The position numbers were made by a program, and so were the translations under genes. Under the pieces are notes generated by a model, which worked only from the letters and a program-made list of their open reading frames with translations, was not told the DNA's origin and ran no database searches. A DNA stretch of 64,000 bases from an uncultured Lachnospiraceae bacterium (lineage in GTDB: Bacteria > Bacillota > Clostridia > Lachnospirales > Lachnospiraceae), in assembly GCA_947166015.1 (NCBI GenBank), contig CAMVCQ010000002.1, positions 1-64,000 on the forward strand, read 5' to 3'. Positions 18,600 through 28,785 of this stretch are shown here, piece after piece; within the stretch, counting starts at the first letter, position 1; every line of letters starts with the position of its first letter.

Positions 18600-20408
18600 A
18601 TGTTTACAATGATTCTAAAAATGTCCGCAGTGACACTTTCATATGTTGCGCTTTCGGGTATTATCTGGTGGTTGACCAGAAATCGAAAATTGAAAGTAAC
18701 AGACAAAATTTTTATAGGTTTGGTTTACGGTTTGTGTTCTGTTGCATCAACACACTACGGTGTTGACTATGGCGATATGATGTTAAATGTCAGGGATATA
18801 GGACCTCTTGCCGCCGGTTTATTCTTTGATCCTGTTTCCGGTTTGATAGCAGGTTTGATAGGTGGTATTGAGAGGTTTATAGTCGGAGAATTTTTCGGCA
18901 TTGGTGCATACACACGTATCGCATGTTCAGTATCTACGTGTCTTGCAGGTGTGCTTTCTATGGTACTTGCGCTCAAGGTTTTCAAAGGAAAAAAACCATC
19001 GCCGTTCTATGCATTTTTCATGGGTGCGGTTATGGAAGTCTTCCATATGTATGTTGTGTTTGGCACGCACAGATCGGATATGCATATGGCGTTCAAAGTT
19101 GTGAAAACCTGCTCTATCCCAATGATCATTTTTACGGGGCTCGGTCTTGCGTTGTCTTCGGTTCTTCTTCAGGTGTGCTCGGGTGAGTGGAAAAATCCGT
19201 TCCGCAGAAAAAAGGAAGAGGATATGCCTGTTTCGGCAAGGTTTCAAAAATGGCTTTTTGCTGTGATATCGGGCGTTATCGTCATCAGCTTTTTGTTTAC
19301 GTATGTGCTACAGACTCAGGCCGCGAATCAGAGAGCGGTGGGTGTGGCAGACCCTACTGAAATCTTTGAAGCCAGAGATCAACAGGCGTACGAGAGTGGC
19401 TTCTCGTATATATTGATTTTTACGGTTATGTATGTTTTGATCTCATTTTTGGTTCACAAGATTGTGGTTAAAAATATAGAAATGATCAATACATCTTTGG
19501 AAAAAATCACTGACGGTAATCTTGATGAAGTGGTAGGTGTGCGCAATTCTTCTGAGTTTGCAACGCTTTCTGATGATATTAACCAGACGGTGGAAGCGCT
19601 CAAAGGTTATATAGATGCCGCGGAAAAACGTATCGAGCAGGAGCTGGAGTTTGCCCGAACGATACAGGAATCCGCGCTCCCGACAAACTTTGTTTTTCCG
19701 AACAGAAATGAATTTGAGTTGTTTGCGACTATGGATCCCGCGAAAGAAGTCGGCGGAGATTTTTATGATTTCTTCTTTGTTGATACTGACAAGGTAGCGC
19801 TGGTGATAGCGGATGTTTCGGGAAAGGGAATTCCTGCAGCGCTCTTTATGATGAGGAGCAAAACTGCAATCAGAACCTACGCTCAGACAGAGGGCTCGCC
19901 GGCAGAAGTTTTGTTCAAGGCGAACAATGCGCTCTGTGAAGGTAATGATGCGGAGATGTTTGTTACAGCCTGGATAGGTATAATTGACTTGAAAACCGGC
20001 GTGATGAAATGCGCGAATGCAGGACACGAATTTCCTGTTATCAGAAGGGTAGACGGGGATTACGAATACATAAAAGATAAACATACGCCGCCTCTTGCAA
20101 CTATGGAGGGAATCAAACCGAAAGAGTATGAGCTTGAGATTGGCGTCGGAGATGAAATTTTTGTTTACACCGACGGTATCCCTGAGGCCATAAATGAAAA
20201 AGAAGAGCAGTATGATGCAGACCGACTTTTGGTTGCTTTGAACAAGACAAAAGATAAATCTCTTACGCAGATTTTGGCGTCAGTACGTGAGGATGTCAGG
20301 ATTTTTGTAGGCGAGGCTGATCAGTTCGATGACATCACAATGCTTGCTTTCAGATACAAAGGCATTGACACCAACAAAAGGGATTTGTCATTGACTTATG
20401 GGGTGTAA
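18600..20408 (+). CDS. LytS-type 5TM + HAMP-like + SpoIIE/PP2C phosphatase
   Basis: 5TM-LYT-like DIGPLAAGLFFDPVSGLIAGLIGGIERF; SpoIIE domain PAKEVGGDFYDFFFVDTDKVALVIADVSGKGIPAALFM. Confidence 0.9.
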   Translation: MFTMILKMSAVTLSYVALSGIIWWLTRNRKLKVTDKIFIGLVYGLCSVASTHYGVDYGDMMLNVRDIGPLAAGLFFDPVSGLIAGLIGGIERFIVGEFFGIGAYTRIACSVSTCLAGVLSMVLALKVFKGKKPSPFYAFFMGAVMEVFHMYVVFGTHRSDMHMAFKVVKTCSIPMIIFTGLGLALSSVLLQVCSGEWKNPFRRKKEEDMPVSARFQKWLFAVISGVIVISFLFTYVLQTQAANQRAVGVADPTEIFEARDQQAYESGFSYILIFTVMYVLISFLVHKIVVKNIEMINTSLEKITDGNLDEVVGVRNSSEFATLSDDINQTVEALKGYIDAAEKRIEQELEFARTIQESALPTNFVFPNRNEFELFATMDPAKEVGGDFYDFFFVDTDKVALVIADVSGKGIPAALFMMRSKTAIRTYAQTEGSPAEVLFKANNALCEGNDAEMFVTAWIGIIDLKTGVMKCANAGHEFPVIRRVDGDYEYIKDKHTPPLATMEGIKPKEYELEIGVGDEIFVYTDGIPEAINEKEEQYDADRLLVALNKTKDKSLTQILASVREDVRIFVGEADQFDDITMLAFRYKGIDTNKRDLSLTYGV

Positions 20409-20454
20409 AATGCTAAAATAGTTGAGTTGATGAAAAATTAGTCCGGAGGGTGTC

Positions 20455-21480
20455 ATGGCTTCAGAAAAAGAAGAGTTTGTGACAAAGCAGTATGTGCCTA
20501 CAGGTGAGCCGCTCGTGAAAAACGGTCATGTGACGATATACCGTGTCCGTTGTATGAAAGAGCCGGGAAGACCTGAGGCTTTGCTTAAGTTGTATCACAA
20601 CAAAAATGTCTACAAGCTCTACAACAGGATGATGAACCTTGATTATACGGAATGGCCACATATTCACAATGTCAAGTATTTCGACGGAAACACCCTTGTG
20701 GTGGAGGATTATCTGAAGGGATATACGATCCAGGAGATAATGGATGGCAAAAGAAAAGCCAAAGCGAAGTACTCCGAAGCGGAGGCATCAAAAATAATGG
20801 ATCGCGTGTGCGAAGCCGTCAAAGCCATCAATGATATCCAGCCGGAATTAGTCCATGGAAACCTCAAAAAAAGCAATATATTTATAACAAATGGCGGTCA
20901 TGTGAAGTTCCTTGATTTTGAGCCGGCAGATCCGAAGCGACCACGTTTCAATTTACTCGAGTTTTTGGGGAAATTGTTCCATGAGCTTCTCACCGGCAAA
21001 GAGCCGAAAGGAAAGATAAGCTATCAGGGAAACTACAAAAAAGTCATAGAAAAATGCCTCGAAAAAAACCCTGATAAACAGTATTCAAATATCAGAGAAT
21101 TAAAAGAGGATATCGAGGAAGTAAAAGTCGAGATCGATGAGACTGCCGAGGCTGAAACCGAAGAGGATGACGAAGACTCAGAGGTGAGGACGGTCGGCAT
21201 ACCCTATGTGCTCACACTTCCTTTTCAGGGAACGATACTCGGTATAGAATGGCTGCTGTTTTCATTTTTTATTCAAAAAAATATGATGCAGAGCGCAGGC
21301 CTGTTTGGGGGTATTTTTGTAGTCCATCTGCTTGTATTTATATGGCGAAGAGCTGTTTTTTTGCGAAAAGAAAATGTGCATTTGGATGGATTTAAGCTTC
21401 TGTTTCCGATAGCATTATTTATATTGATATTGGTTGTGATTTACTTGGGAGTTGGAGCGTTGATAGTTCCGATCACTTAA
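20455..21480 (+). CDS. Protein kinase-fold protein (probable pseudokinase) with C-terminal TM segments
   Basis: Kinase-like VEDYLKGYTIQEIM...ELVHGNLKKSNIFIT...VKFLDFEPADP; HRD Asp replaced (HGN), DFG reads DFE. Confidence 0.75.
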   Translation: MASEKEEFVTKQYVPTGEPLVKNGHVTIYRVRCMKEPGRPEALLKLYHNKNVYKLYNRMMNLDYTEWPHIHNVKYFDGNTLVVEDYLKGYTIQEIMDGKRKAKAKYSEAEASKIMDRVCEAVKAINDIQPELVHGNLKKSNIFITNGGHVKFLDFEPADPKRPRFNLLEFLGKLFHELLTGKEPKGKISYQGNYKKVIEKCLEKNPDKQYSNIRELKEDIEEVKVEIDETAEAETEEDDEDSEVRTVGIPYVLTLPFQGTILGIEWLLFSFFIQKNMMQSAGLFGGIFVVHLLVFIWRRAVFLRKENVHLDGFKLLFPIALFILILVVIYLGVGALIVPIT

Positions 21481-21596
21481 GAATGATGATATTTAGGAGC
21501 GATGCAATTGCTCGTTTATCATCCGTCAAGGTGAGAATTTTTTTGACATCGACAATATAGTTTTACATATAGTAACCAAACCAGGAGGAAGAATCA

Positions 21597-22616
21597 TTGA
21601 AAGAAAAACTTGATCAGATCCTTGAGAGAGCGCTCGGTGAGATAAATTCAAGTGACAAGCTTGAAAAACTCAACGATATCAAAACAGCTTTTCTCGGGAA
21701 AAAAGGAGAGCTCACAGCAGTTCTCAAAGGAATGAAAGATGTTGCGCCGGAGGACAGACCAAAGGTCGGTCAGATGGTAAATGAAACACGCGAAAAGATA
21801 GAAAGCGTGCTTGAGAAAAAGAAAAATGAATTTGAAAAACTTCGTATGGAAGCAAAGATGAAAAATGAAGTCATCGATGTTACACTTCCGGGCAGAAAGC
21901 TTGAGAGAGGACATCGCCATCCGAATACTATCGCCCTCGAAGAGGTTGAAAAGATATTTATCGGAATGGGATACGAGGTTGTAGACGGCCCTGAGATCGA
22001 GTATGATTATTATAACTTTGAAGCGCTCAATATCCCCGAGGGGCATCCGGCAAAGGATGAGCAGGATACTTTCTACATCAATGACAAGATACTTCTTCGT
22101 ACACAGACTTCATCAGTTCAGGTTCATGTGATGGAGGAAGGTAAACTCCCGATCAGAATGATATCTCCGGGACGAGTATTTAGAAGTGATGATGTGGATG
22201 CGACTCATTCACCTTCGTTTCACCAGATAGAGGGAATGGTCATCGACAAAGGAATCACTTTTGCAGACCTAAAAGGTACACTTGATCTGTTTGCAAAAAA
22301 GCTTTTTGGCGAGGATACAAAGACTAAATTCAGACCGCATCATTTCCCGTTTACGGAGCCGTCTGCAGAGATGGATGTAAGCTGTTTTAAGTGCGGCGGA
22401 AAAGGTTGTAGATTTTGCAAAGGAGAGGGTTGGATAGAGATCCTCGGCTGTGGAATGGTACATCCTCATGTGCTTGAGATGAGTGGACTTGACCCCAATG
22501 AATACACAGGCTTTGCATTTGGAGTCGGACTTGAGAGAATAGCACTCCTCAAATACGAGATCGATGATATGAGACTTCTCTATGAAAACGATATGCGTTT
22601 CCTCGAGCAGTTTTAA
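21597..22616 (+). CDS. pheS: Phenylalanyl-tRNA synthetase alpha subunit
   Basis: [37 protein letters not shown]...[31 protein letters not shown]. Confidence 0.95.
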   Translation: MKEKLDQILERALGEINSSDKLEKLNDIKTAFLGKKGELTAVLKGMKDVAPEDRPKVGQMVNETREKIESVLEKKKNEFEKLRMEAKMKNEVIDVTLPGRKLERGHRHPNTIALEEVEKIFIGMGYEVVDGPEIEYDYYNFEALNIPEGHPAKDEQDTFYINDKILLRTQTSSVQVHVMEEGKLPIRMISPGRVFRSDDVDATHSPSFHQIEGMVIDKGITFADLKGTLDLFAKKLFGEDTKTKFRPHHFPFTEPSAEMDVSCFKCGGKGCRFCKGEGWIEILGCGMVHPHVLEMSGLDPNEYTGFAFGVGLERIALLKYEIDDMRLLYENDMRFLEQF

Positions 22617-22656
22617 TCAGCGGTTATAATTTCAAAATAAAAAAGGAGATTTACAG

Positions 22657-25107
22657 ATGAATACACCGTTATCTTGGATAAAGGCATATGTTCCCGAGCT
22701 TGAGTGCACGGAAAAAGAATATATGGATGCCATGACTATGTCGGGAACAAAGGTTGAATTTTTTGAAAAATTTGACGCCGATCTTGACAAAATAATAGTC
22801 GGCAAGATTCAAAAAATAGAAAAGCATCCCGACGCTGACAAGCTTGTTGTATGTCAGGTTGAGATAGATGAGGCAGGTCAGACTGTTCAGATAGTAACAG
22901 GCGCACCTAATGTAAAAGAAGGACAAAAGGTTCCTGTTGTTCTCGACGGAGGACGAGTTGCAGGAGGACATGACGGGACAAAAACTCCCGGAGGGATCAA
23001 GATCAAAAAAGGTAAACTCAGAGGTGTTGAGAGCTTCGGTATGATGTGCTCGATCGAAGAGCTCGGATCATCAAAAGAATTCTATCCTGATGCTGCTGAA
23101 GACGGCATATATATCCTGAGTGATAATGACAATTACAAGGATGCTCCGGTGGGCTCTGATGCTATCGAGCTTTTGGGATTACGTGATGCCAACTTTGAAT
23201 ACGAGGTTACCTCAAACAGAGTAGACTGCTTCGGCGTGATCGGTATAGCGCGTGAGGCTGCAGCGACATTCAGAAAGCCGTTTGTACCTCCTGTAGTTGC
23301 AGACTCCGATGAGGGAACTGCCGGAGGAGAGACTGCTGCTGACCTGATCGAGGTATCTATAGAAGCACCTGAGTTGTGCTCCAGATATATCGCAAGGGTA
23401 GTGAAAAATATCCGCCTTGCTCCGTCACCCGAATGGATGCAGAGAAGGCTTGCGGCAAGCGGTATCAGACCGATCAACAACATAGTTGATATCACAAACT
23501 ATGTGATGGAAGAGTACGGCCAGCCGATGCACGCGTTTGATTATGATACGCTTGCAGGGCACAAGATCGTTGTTAAGCGTGCAAATGACGGAGAAAAATT
23601 TGTGACACTTGACGGACAGGAAAGAGAGCTTGATGCTGATACTCTGATGATCTGTGACGGTGAAAAGCCTGTAGCGATAGGCGGAATCATGGGTGGAGAA
23701 AACTCGATGATCACCGATGATGTAAAAACAATGCTTTTTGAAGCAGCTTGCTTTAACGGAACAAATATCAGAAAGTCGGGCAAAAAGCTCGGTATGCGTA
23801 CTGATGCCCAGGCCAAGTTCGAAAAAGGACTTGATCCAAACACAGCTATAGAGGCTATCAACCGTGCGTGCGAGCTTATCAAAGAGCTTGATGCCGGCGA
23901 TGTTGTATCCGGCGTTGTTGATGTTTACCCGGTGAAAAGAGAGCCTATAGATGTTGCATACGATCCTGACAAGATCAATTCATTTTTGGGAATAGATATC
24001 AGTGAAGACGAGATGTGCAAGTATTGGGAAATGGTCGACCTTGTACCGGATAAGTCCAAAAAGACAGTACATATCCCGACCTGGAGACAGGATGTACTTT
24101 GCCTGTCAGACCTTGCTGAGGAGGTTGCGAGATTCTACGGATATGACAAAATCCCTACAACTCTTCCAAAAGCAGAGATGACTCTCGGTGGTATATCAAG
24201 ATCAAAAATGATAAGTGAGAGCGCTAGGGACATTGTTGAAAAATACGGTTTTTCCGAGTCAATGACATATTCGTTTGAAAGTCCGGATGTGTTTGATAAG
24301 CTTATGGTACCGGAAAATGATGATTCCAGAAAGGCTATCGAGATCTCGAATCCGCTTGGTTTTGATTTTTCAATAATGCGTACACTCCCGTTAAACGGAA
24401 TACTTACAAGCCTTGCAACCAACTACAAAAGAAAGAACAAAAACATCAGATTGTATGAGTTTGCAAAGGTTTATATACCTGAGGCTTTGCCGCTTGAAAA
24501 GCTTCCGGATGAGAGAGTGATGCTGACGCTCGGAATGTACGGAGACGGTGATTTCTTTGATATAAAAGGCTGTGTTGAGGAACTTGCAACCATAGGTATA
24601 AACGAGAGGTTCAGCTTCAAGCCGGCAGCCGATGAGCTTACATTTATGCACCCGGGAAGACATGCAAAAATCTATATCGGAGACAAAAATGTGGGATACC
24701 TCGGTCAGATCCATCCGCAGGTTGCTGCGAATTATGGTATCAAAACAGAGGCTTATATTGCTGCCATAGATATGAAGACTATCGAAGAGGTTGCAAACAA
24801 AGATATCAAATTCCGCCCGATAGCAAGCTTCCCGGCTGTTACAAGGGATATCTCGCTTGTGATGAAAAAAGAAGTGCCTGCTGCAGACGTGGAAGAGATA
24901 ATCAGGAAAAATGCAGGAAAGCTTCTTGAGGCGTACTCACTCTTTGATGTATACGAGGGAGAAAACGTTGCAGAGAATGAAAAATCACTGGCATACAGCA
25001 TCAGATTTCGTGCAGCGGACAGGACTCTTGAGGAGTCCGATGTGACAACTGTTATGGACAAAATTCTTGGAAAGCTCGAGGAGAAGGGAATCGTTCTTAG
25101 AAAATGA
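22657..25107 (+). CDS. pheT: Phenylalanyl-tRNA synthetase beta subunit
   Basis: MNTPLSWIKAYVPEL...HPDADKLVVCQVEI...EVTSNRVDCFGVIGIAREAAA... Confidence 0.95.
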   Translation: MNTPLSWIKAYVPELECTEKEYMDAMTMSGTKVEFFEKFDADLDKIIVGKIQKIEKHPDADKLVVCQVEIDEAGQTVQIVTGAPNVKEGQKVPVVLDGGRVAGGHDGTKTPGGIKIKKGKLRGVESFGMMCSIEELGSSKEFYPDAAEDGIYILSDNDNYKDAPVGSDAIELLGLRDANFEYEVTSNRVDCFGVIGIAREAAATFRKPFVPPVVADSDEGTAGGETAADLIEVSIEAPELCSRYIARVVKNIRLAPSPEWMQRRLAASGIRPINNIVDITNYVMEEYGQPMHAFDYDTLAGHKIVVKRANDGEKFVTLDGQERELDADTLMICDGEKPVAIGGIMGGENSMITDDVKTMLFEAACFNGTNIRKSGKKLGMRTDAQAKFEKGLDPNTAIEAINRACELIKELDAGDVVSGVVDVYPVKREPIDVAYDPDKINSFLGIDISEDEMCKYWEMVDLVPDKSKKTVHIPTWRQDVLCLSDLAEEVARFYGYDKIPTTLPKAEMTLGGISRSKMISESARDIVEKYGFSESMTYSFESPDVFDKLMVPENDDSRKAIEISNPLGFDFSIMRTLPLNGILTSLATNYKRKNKNIRLYEFAKVYIPEALPLEKLPDERVMLTLGMYGDGDFFDIKGCVEELATIGINERFSFKPAADELTFMHPGRHAKIYIGDKNVGYLGQIHPQVAANYGIKTEAYIAAIDMKTIEEVANKDIKFRPIASFPAVTRDISLVMKKEVPAADVEEIIRKNAGKLLEAYSLFDVYEGENVAENEKSLAYSIRFRAADRTLEESDVTTVMDKILGKLEEKGIVLRK

Positions 25108-25433
25108 GAAGGCGCAAAAATAAACAAAGGATACAGTTTTCAAGTCGTTCACATCCTGCCGAGGGAATAGCATCCCTCGTTGCAGGAGCTGTGAGCCTTG
25201 TTTTTCTTTTGTTTTTGTGTGTATGTTCCTGGTTTGAAAAAGGAGCCGCAGGGCTCTGGATAGGGTTTTTTGGAATAATTGTTTTTGCGATATCTGTTTT
25301 TGGATTTGTGCTTGCTGCTAAGTGCTACAGAAAAGAAGATATATACATGATAACACCGGTGACAGGAGCAATATCAAACGGTGTGATACTTGTTGTGATG
25401 ATGCTTTTGTATGTTATCGGAACGGTTATATAG
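25104..25433 (+). CDS. Small DUF6142-like membrane protein
   Basis: 109-aa ORF with hydrophobic segments, 4-nt overlap with pheT. Confidence 0.6.
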   Translation: MRRRKNKQRIQFSSRSHPAEGIASLVAGAVSLVFLLFLCVCSWFEKGAAGLWIGFFGIIVFAISVFGFVLAAKCYRKEDIYMITPVTGAISNGVILVVMMLLYVIGTVI

Positions 25434-25444
25434 CGGGGGATGCG

Positions 25445-26230
25445 ATGCTTAGCGGAGTATATACAGGTGTAAAAAAAGATGGAACTCTTTATTTCAGAAG
25501 CTCCGTTACCTACAGATCAAAGCATATAAGTCTCGGGAGCTTTGAAACAGAAAAGGAAGCGCACAGGGCTTACAAAGAAGCAAAAAAAATATTGTCCAAC
25601 AAAAAGATAGAAATTGGTGATTGCAAAAACAAAGTTCTTGATTTCAAAAAATATGTCATATTGATCAACTTCAGAGACAATGGCATGTATATGAAAACCC
25701 CGATATATCTGAAAGAAAAATATTTTTATTATTATTTTGCTCCGGATGATTATCTGATATTTGACAGTGATGATATTTTTTATTTTTCAGATCACAGCAT
25801 AATGCGCAGAGGCGGACATCTTTTTGTGGCTGATTTCGGAATGCAGGTGAATATCCTATCAAGGTACGGGATCAAAAACTTTGCCGTTAAGCAAAGAGAT
25901 TATAGATTTATAAATGGTGATGAGACTGATTATCGAAGGGCAAACCTTGAGATCATCAACCGCTACCATGGTGTGATCAGAAAAGAAAACAAAACCGCAT
26001 CCGGCTATGTGTACGAAGCGAGGATACATATAAACGGTGATTTCATAGTCGGAAGATATGATACCGAGGTAAAGGCCGCGATAGCTTATAATAAAGCAGC
26101 TGCGATCCTAAAAGAAAAGGGTATCAAAAAAGAGTTTCCGGAAAACTATATAGAAGAATATGATTCGGAAAAATACAAAGCCATATATGAAAAAATAAAA
26201 ATATCAAAAAAAATAATTAATTATAAATAA
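25445..26230 (+). CDS. AP2-HNH-AP2-like protein (degenerate homing endonuclease-like)
   Basis: N-term YTGVKKDGTLYFRSSVTYRSKHISLGSFETEKEAHRAYKEA and C-term YHGVIRKENKTASGYVYEARIHINGDFIVGRYDTEVKAAIAYNKAA resemble AP2 repeats; middle DYRFINGDETDYRRANLEIIN resembles an HNH C-terminal segment. Confidence 0.65.
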   Translation: MLSGVYTGVKKDGTLYFRSSVTYRSKHISLGSFETEKEAHRAYKEAKKILSNKKIEIGDCKNKVLDFKKYVILINFRDNGMYMKTPIYLKEKYFYYYFAPDDYLIFDSDDIFYFSDHSIMRRGGHLFVADFGMQVNILSRYGIKNFAVKQRDYRFINGDETDYRRANLEIINRYHGVIRKENKTASGYVYEARIHINGDFIVGRYDTEVKAAIAYNKAAAILKEKGIKKEFPENYIEEYDSEKYKAIYEKIKISKKIINYK

Positions 26231-26250
26231 CAATAAGGGGATAGAGGTAT

Positions 26251-27006
26251 ATGAGATTCAGACCCTGTATAGATATACATGGAGGAAAAGTCAAACAGAT
26301 AGTCGGCGGCAGCTTAAACGATGATGGTGTAAAGGAAAACTTTGTTTCCGATATGAGTGCAGTCGACTTTGCGACGATGTACGCGCGGGATGGATTGACC
26401 GGCGGACATATCATACTACTTGACAAAGCCGGTACGCCTGAGTATGAAGCTGATTTTGAGCTCGCAAGACAGGCGCTAAACAGATTTCCCGGAATGTGGC
26501 AGATAGGCGGCGGTATCAATCCTGAAAACGCAGAAGAGTTCCTTGATGCTGGGGCGTCGCATGTGATAGTTACATCGTATGTGTTTGACGACGGACAGAT
26601 CCACTTCGACAGGATAGAAGAGCTAAAATATGTAACAGGGAAAAACAGACTTGTGCTCGACCTTTCCGTCAGAAAAAAAGACGGCGAGTACTATGTTGTT
26701 ACAAATAGGTGGCAAAACTTTACAAAGCATGTGCTCACCGCTGAATTTGTAAATGACTTGTCGTATTATTGCGACGAGTTTTTGATACACGCAGTAGATG
26801 TAGAGGGTAAGCAGGCCGGACCGGATGAGGAGCTACTGGCGGTGCTCTCTGACGCAAGGGCTATCATCACCTATGCAGGTGGTATCGGCTCATACGAGGA
26901 CATCGATGTTATCAAGACCGTCGCAGGCGGTCGCATCGACTTCACAATTGGCAGCGCACTTGACATTTTTGGTGGCCCGCTCAAATATAAGCAGATTGTA
27001 ATGTGA
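26251..27006 (+). CDS. hisA: Phosphoribosylformimino-5-aminoimidazole carboxamide ribotide isomerase (eukaryote-like HisA/HIS6 type)
   Basis: MRFRPCIDIHGGKVKQIVGGSLNDDG...LQIGGGINPENA-like...VDVEGKQAGPDEELL...ITYAGGIGSYEDI. Confidence 0.85.
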   Translation: MRFRPCIDIHGGKVKQIVGGSLNDDGVKENFVSDMSAVDFATMYARDGLTGGHIILLDKAGTPEYEADFELARQALNRFPGMWQIGGGINPENAEEFLDAGASHVIVTSYVFDDGQIHFDRIEELKYVTGKNRLVLDLSVRKKDGEYYVVTNRWQNFTKHVLTAEFVNDLSYYCDEFLIHAVDVEGKQAGPDEELLAVLSDARAIITYAGGIGSYEDIDVIKTVAGGRIDFTIGSALDIFGGPLKYKQIVM

Positions 27007-27020
27007 AAGGAGAAACATAA

Positions 27021-28508
27021 ATGGAAATCAGATACCACAGCACCAGATCAAATACCGAGACCATAACCGCGTCTCAAGCGATCCTAAAAGGCCTCGCAGA
27101 TGACGGAGGACTGTTTGTCCCCACCGAGATACCGAGATTTGATTTCGACATAGCGGATCTCCCGTCAATGACATACCAGGAGACCGCTTACGAAGTAATG
27201 AAGCTGTTTTTGACCGACTTTACCGAGGACGAACTCAAATACTGCATCAACAGCGCATACGACAAAAAATTTGACACCGAGTTGATCGCGCCGCTCGTAG
27301 AAAAAGACGGAGCGCATTATCTGGAGCTTTTCCATGGCAAAACAATAGCATTTAAGGATATGGCATTGTCTATACTTCCTTATCTGATGACAACGTCAGC
27401 AAAGAAAAACGGTGTAAAAAACGAGATAGTCATCCTGACCGCGACATCAGGAGACACCGGAAAAGCTGCACTTGCCGGCTTCGCAGATGTCGAAGGAACA
27501 AGCATAATAGTGTTCTATCCAAAGGACGGTGTCAGCCCGATACAGAAAAAACAGATGGTAACAGAGCCCGGAAAAAATACATTTGTAGTCGGCATAAACG
27601 GTAACTTTGATGATGCTCAAACCGGCGTAAAAAACATTTTTGCTGACAAAGAGCTTGCAAAAAAACTCGATGAAAACGGATATCAGTTCTCATCTGCAAA
27701 TTCCATAAATATAGGAAGACTTGTGCCACAGGCGGTTTACTATGTATATGCTTACGGACAGCTTGTGAAAAATGGAACGATAAAATCAGGAGACAAGATA
27801 AATGTAGTTGTGCCTACAGGAAACTTCGGAAACATTTTGGCGGCATACTATGCAAAAAACATGGGACTTCCTATAGAGAAGCTTGTGTGCGCATCAAATG
27901 AAAACAAAGTCCTTTTTGATTTCTTTGACAACGGTACATACGACCGCAAAAGAGAGTTTATACTTACTTCATCGCCGTCGATGGACATCCTTATATCAAG
28001 TAATCTTGAGAGGCTTATATATAGGATAACAGGCGATGATACCGCAAAGACAGCTGAGTTTATGAAAAACCTCTCAGAAAAAGGAGAGTATACAATCACA
28101 GCTGATATGAAAGAAAAGCTGGTTGATTTTGCAGGCGGATACGCTACAGAGGAGCAGACTGCCGGAGAAATAGCAAAGGTGTACGCTGATACCGGATATG
28201 TGCTCGATCCTCATACCGCTGTTGCTTCATATGTTAGAAGGAGTGTTCTCTCTGACGATCCACTTCCTGCTGTGGTTGCTTCCACAGCCAGCCCCTATAA
28301 GTTTACAAGAAGTGTTATGCAGGCTATAGACGGTGCAAAATATGAGAGTATGGAAGACTTTGAGCTTGTGGACGAGCTGTGCAAGCTTTCAAAGGTAGAA
28401 ATCCCGTATGCGGTAGAAAGCATCAGGACAGCACCAATCCTGCACAAGACGATCTGTGAAAAAGATGAAATGAGAGATGTCGTTATAAACAGATTGATCA
28501 AGAGCTGA
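27021..28508 (+). CDS. thrC: Threonine synthase
   Basis: ALADDGGLFVP-like, ELFHGKTIAFKDMALSILPYLM, TATSGDTGKAALAGFAD, VPTGNFGNILAAYYAKNMGLP. Confidence 0.95.
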   Translation: MEIRYHSTRSNTETITASQAILKGLADDGGLFVPTEIPRFDFDIADLPSMTYQETAYEVMKLFLTDFTEDELKYCINSAYDKKFDTELIAPLVEKDGAHYLELFHGKTIAFKDMALSILPYLMTTSAKKNGVKNEIVILTATSGDTGKAALAGFADVEGTSIIVFYPKDGVSPIQKKQMVTEPGKNTFVVGINGNFDDAQTGVKNIFADKELAKKLDENGYQFSSANSINIGRLVPQAVYYVYAYGQLVKNGTIKSGDKINVVVPTGNFGNILAAYYAKNMGLPIEKLVCASNENKVLFDFFDNGTYDRKREFILTSSPSMDILISSNLERLIYRITGDDTAKTAEFMKNLSEKGEYTITADMKEKLVDFAGGYATEEQTAGEIAKVYADTGYVLDPHTAVASYVRRSVLSDDPLPAVVASTASPYKFTRSVMQAIDGAKYESMEDFELVDELCKLSKVEIPYAVESIRTAPILHKTICEKDEMRDVVINRLIKS

Positions 28509-28633
28509 TATATAGAAGAAAAATGTGAAAATCGGCATATTTTTCCGAAACTTTACGAAAATAATGTAATATTTACATTAAGAATATTAATAATTTGCAA
28601 ATTTTTTAACACCCCGTAAATAGCGTAAAATAG

Positions 28634-28666
28634 GTCACTCGACAGAAATGCCGGGTGACTTTTTTT
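28634..28666 (+). terminator. Putative Rho-independent terminator
   Basis: gtcactcg-acagaaatgc-cgggtgac followed by ttttttt. Confidence 0.75.
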
Positions 28667-28705
28667 GTATTTTTTTAAAAAAGTACTTGATTTTTTCTTG
28701 AAATA

Positions 28706-28740
28706 TGTTACAATATGTTACACAAATGTTACAGATGTTA
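28706..28740 (+). promoter_or_regulatory. Phased TGTTA(CA) direct repeats
   Basis: TGTTA at 28706, 28716, 28727 and 28736 (about 10-bp spacing), the first three continuing as TGTTACA, upstream of the hydrolase gene. Confidence 0.45.
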
Positions 28741-28785
28741 AGAAAGCGACGAAAAAACGTTCGTCGTGAAAAACGAAAGGGAAGT

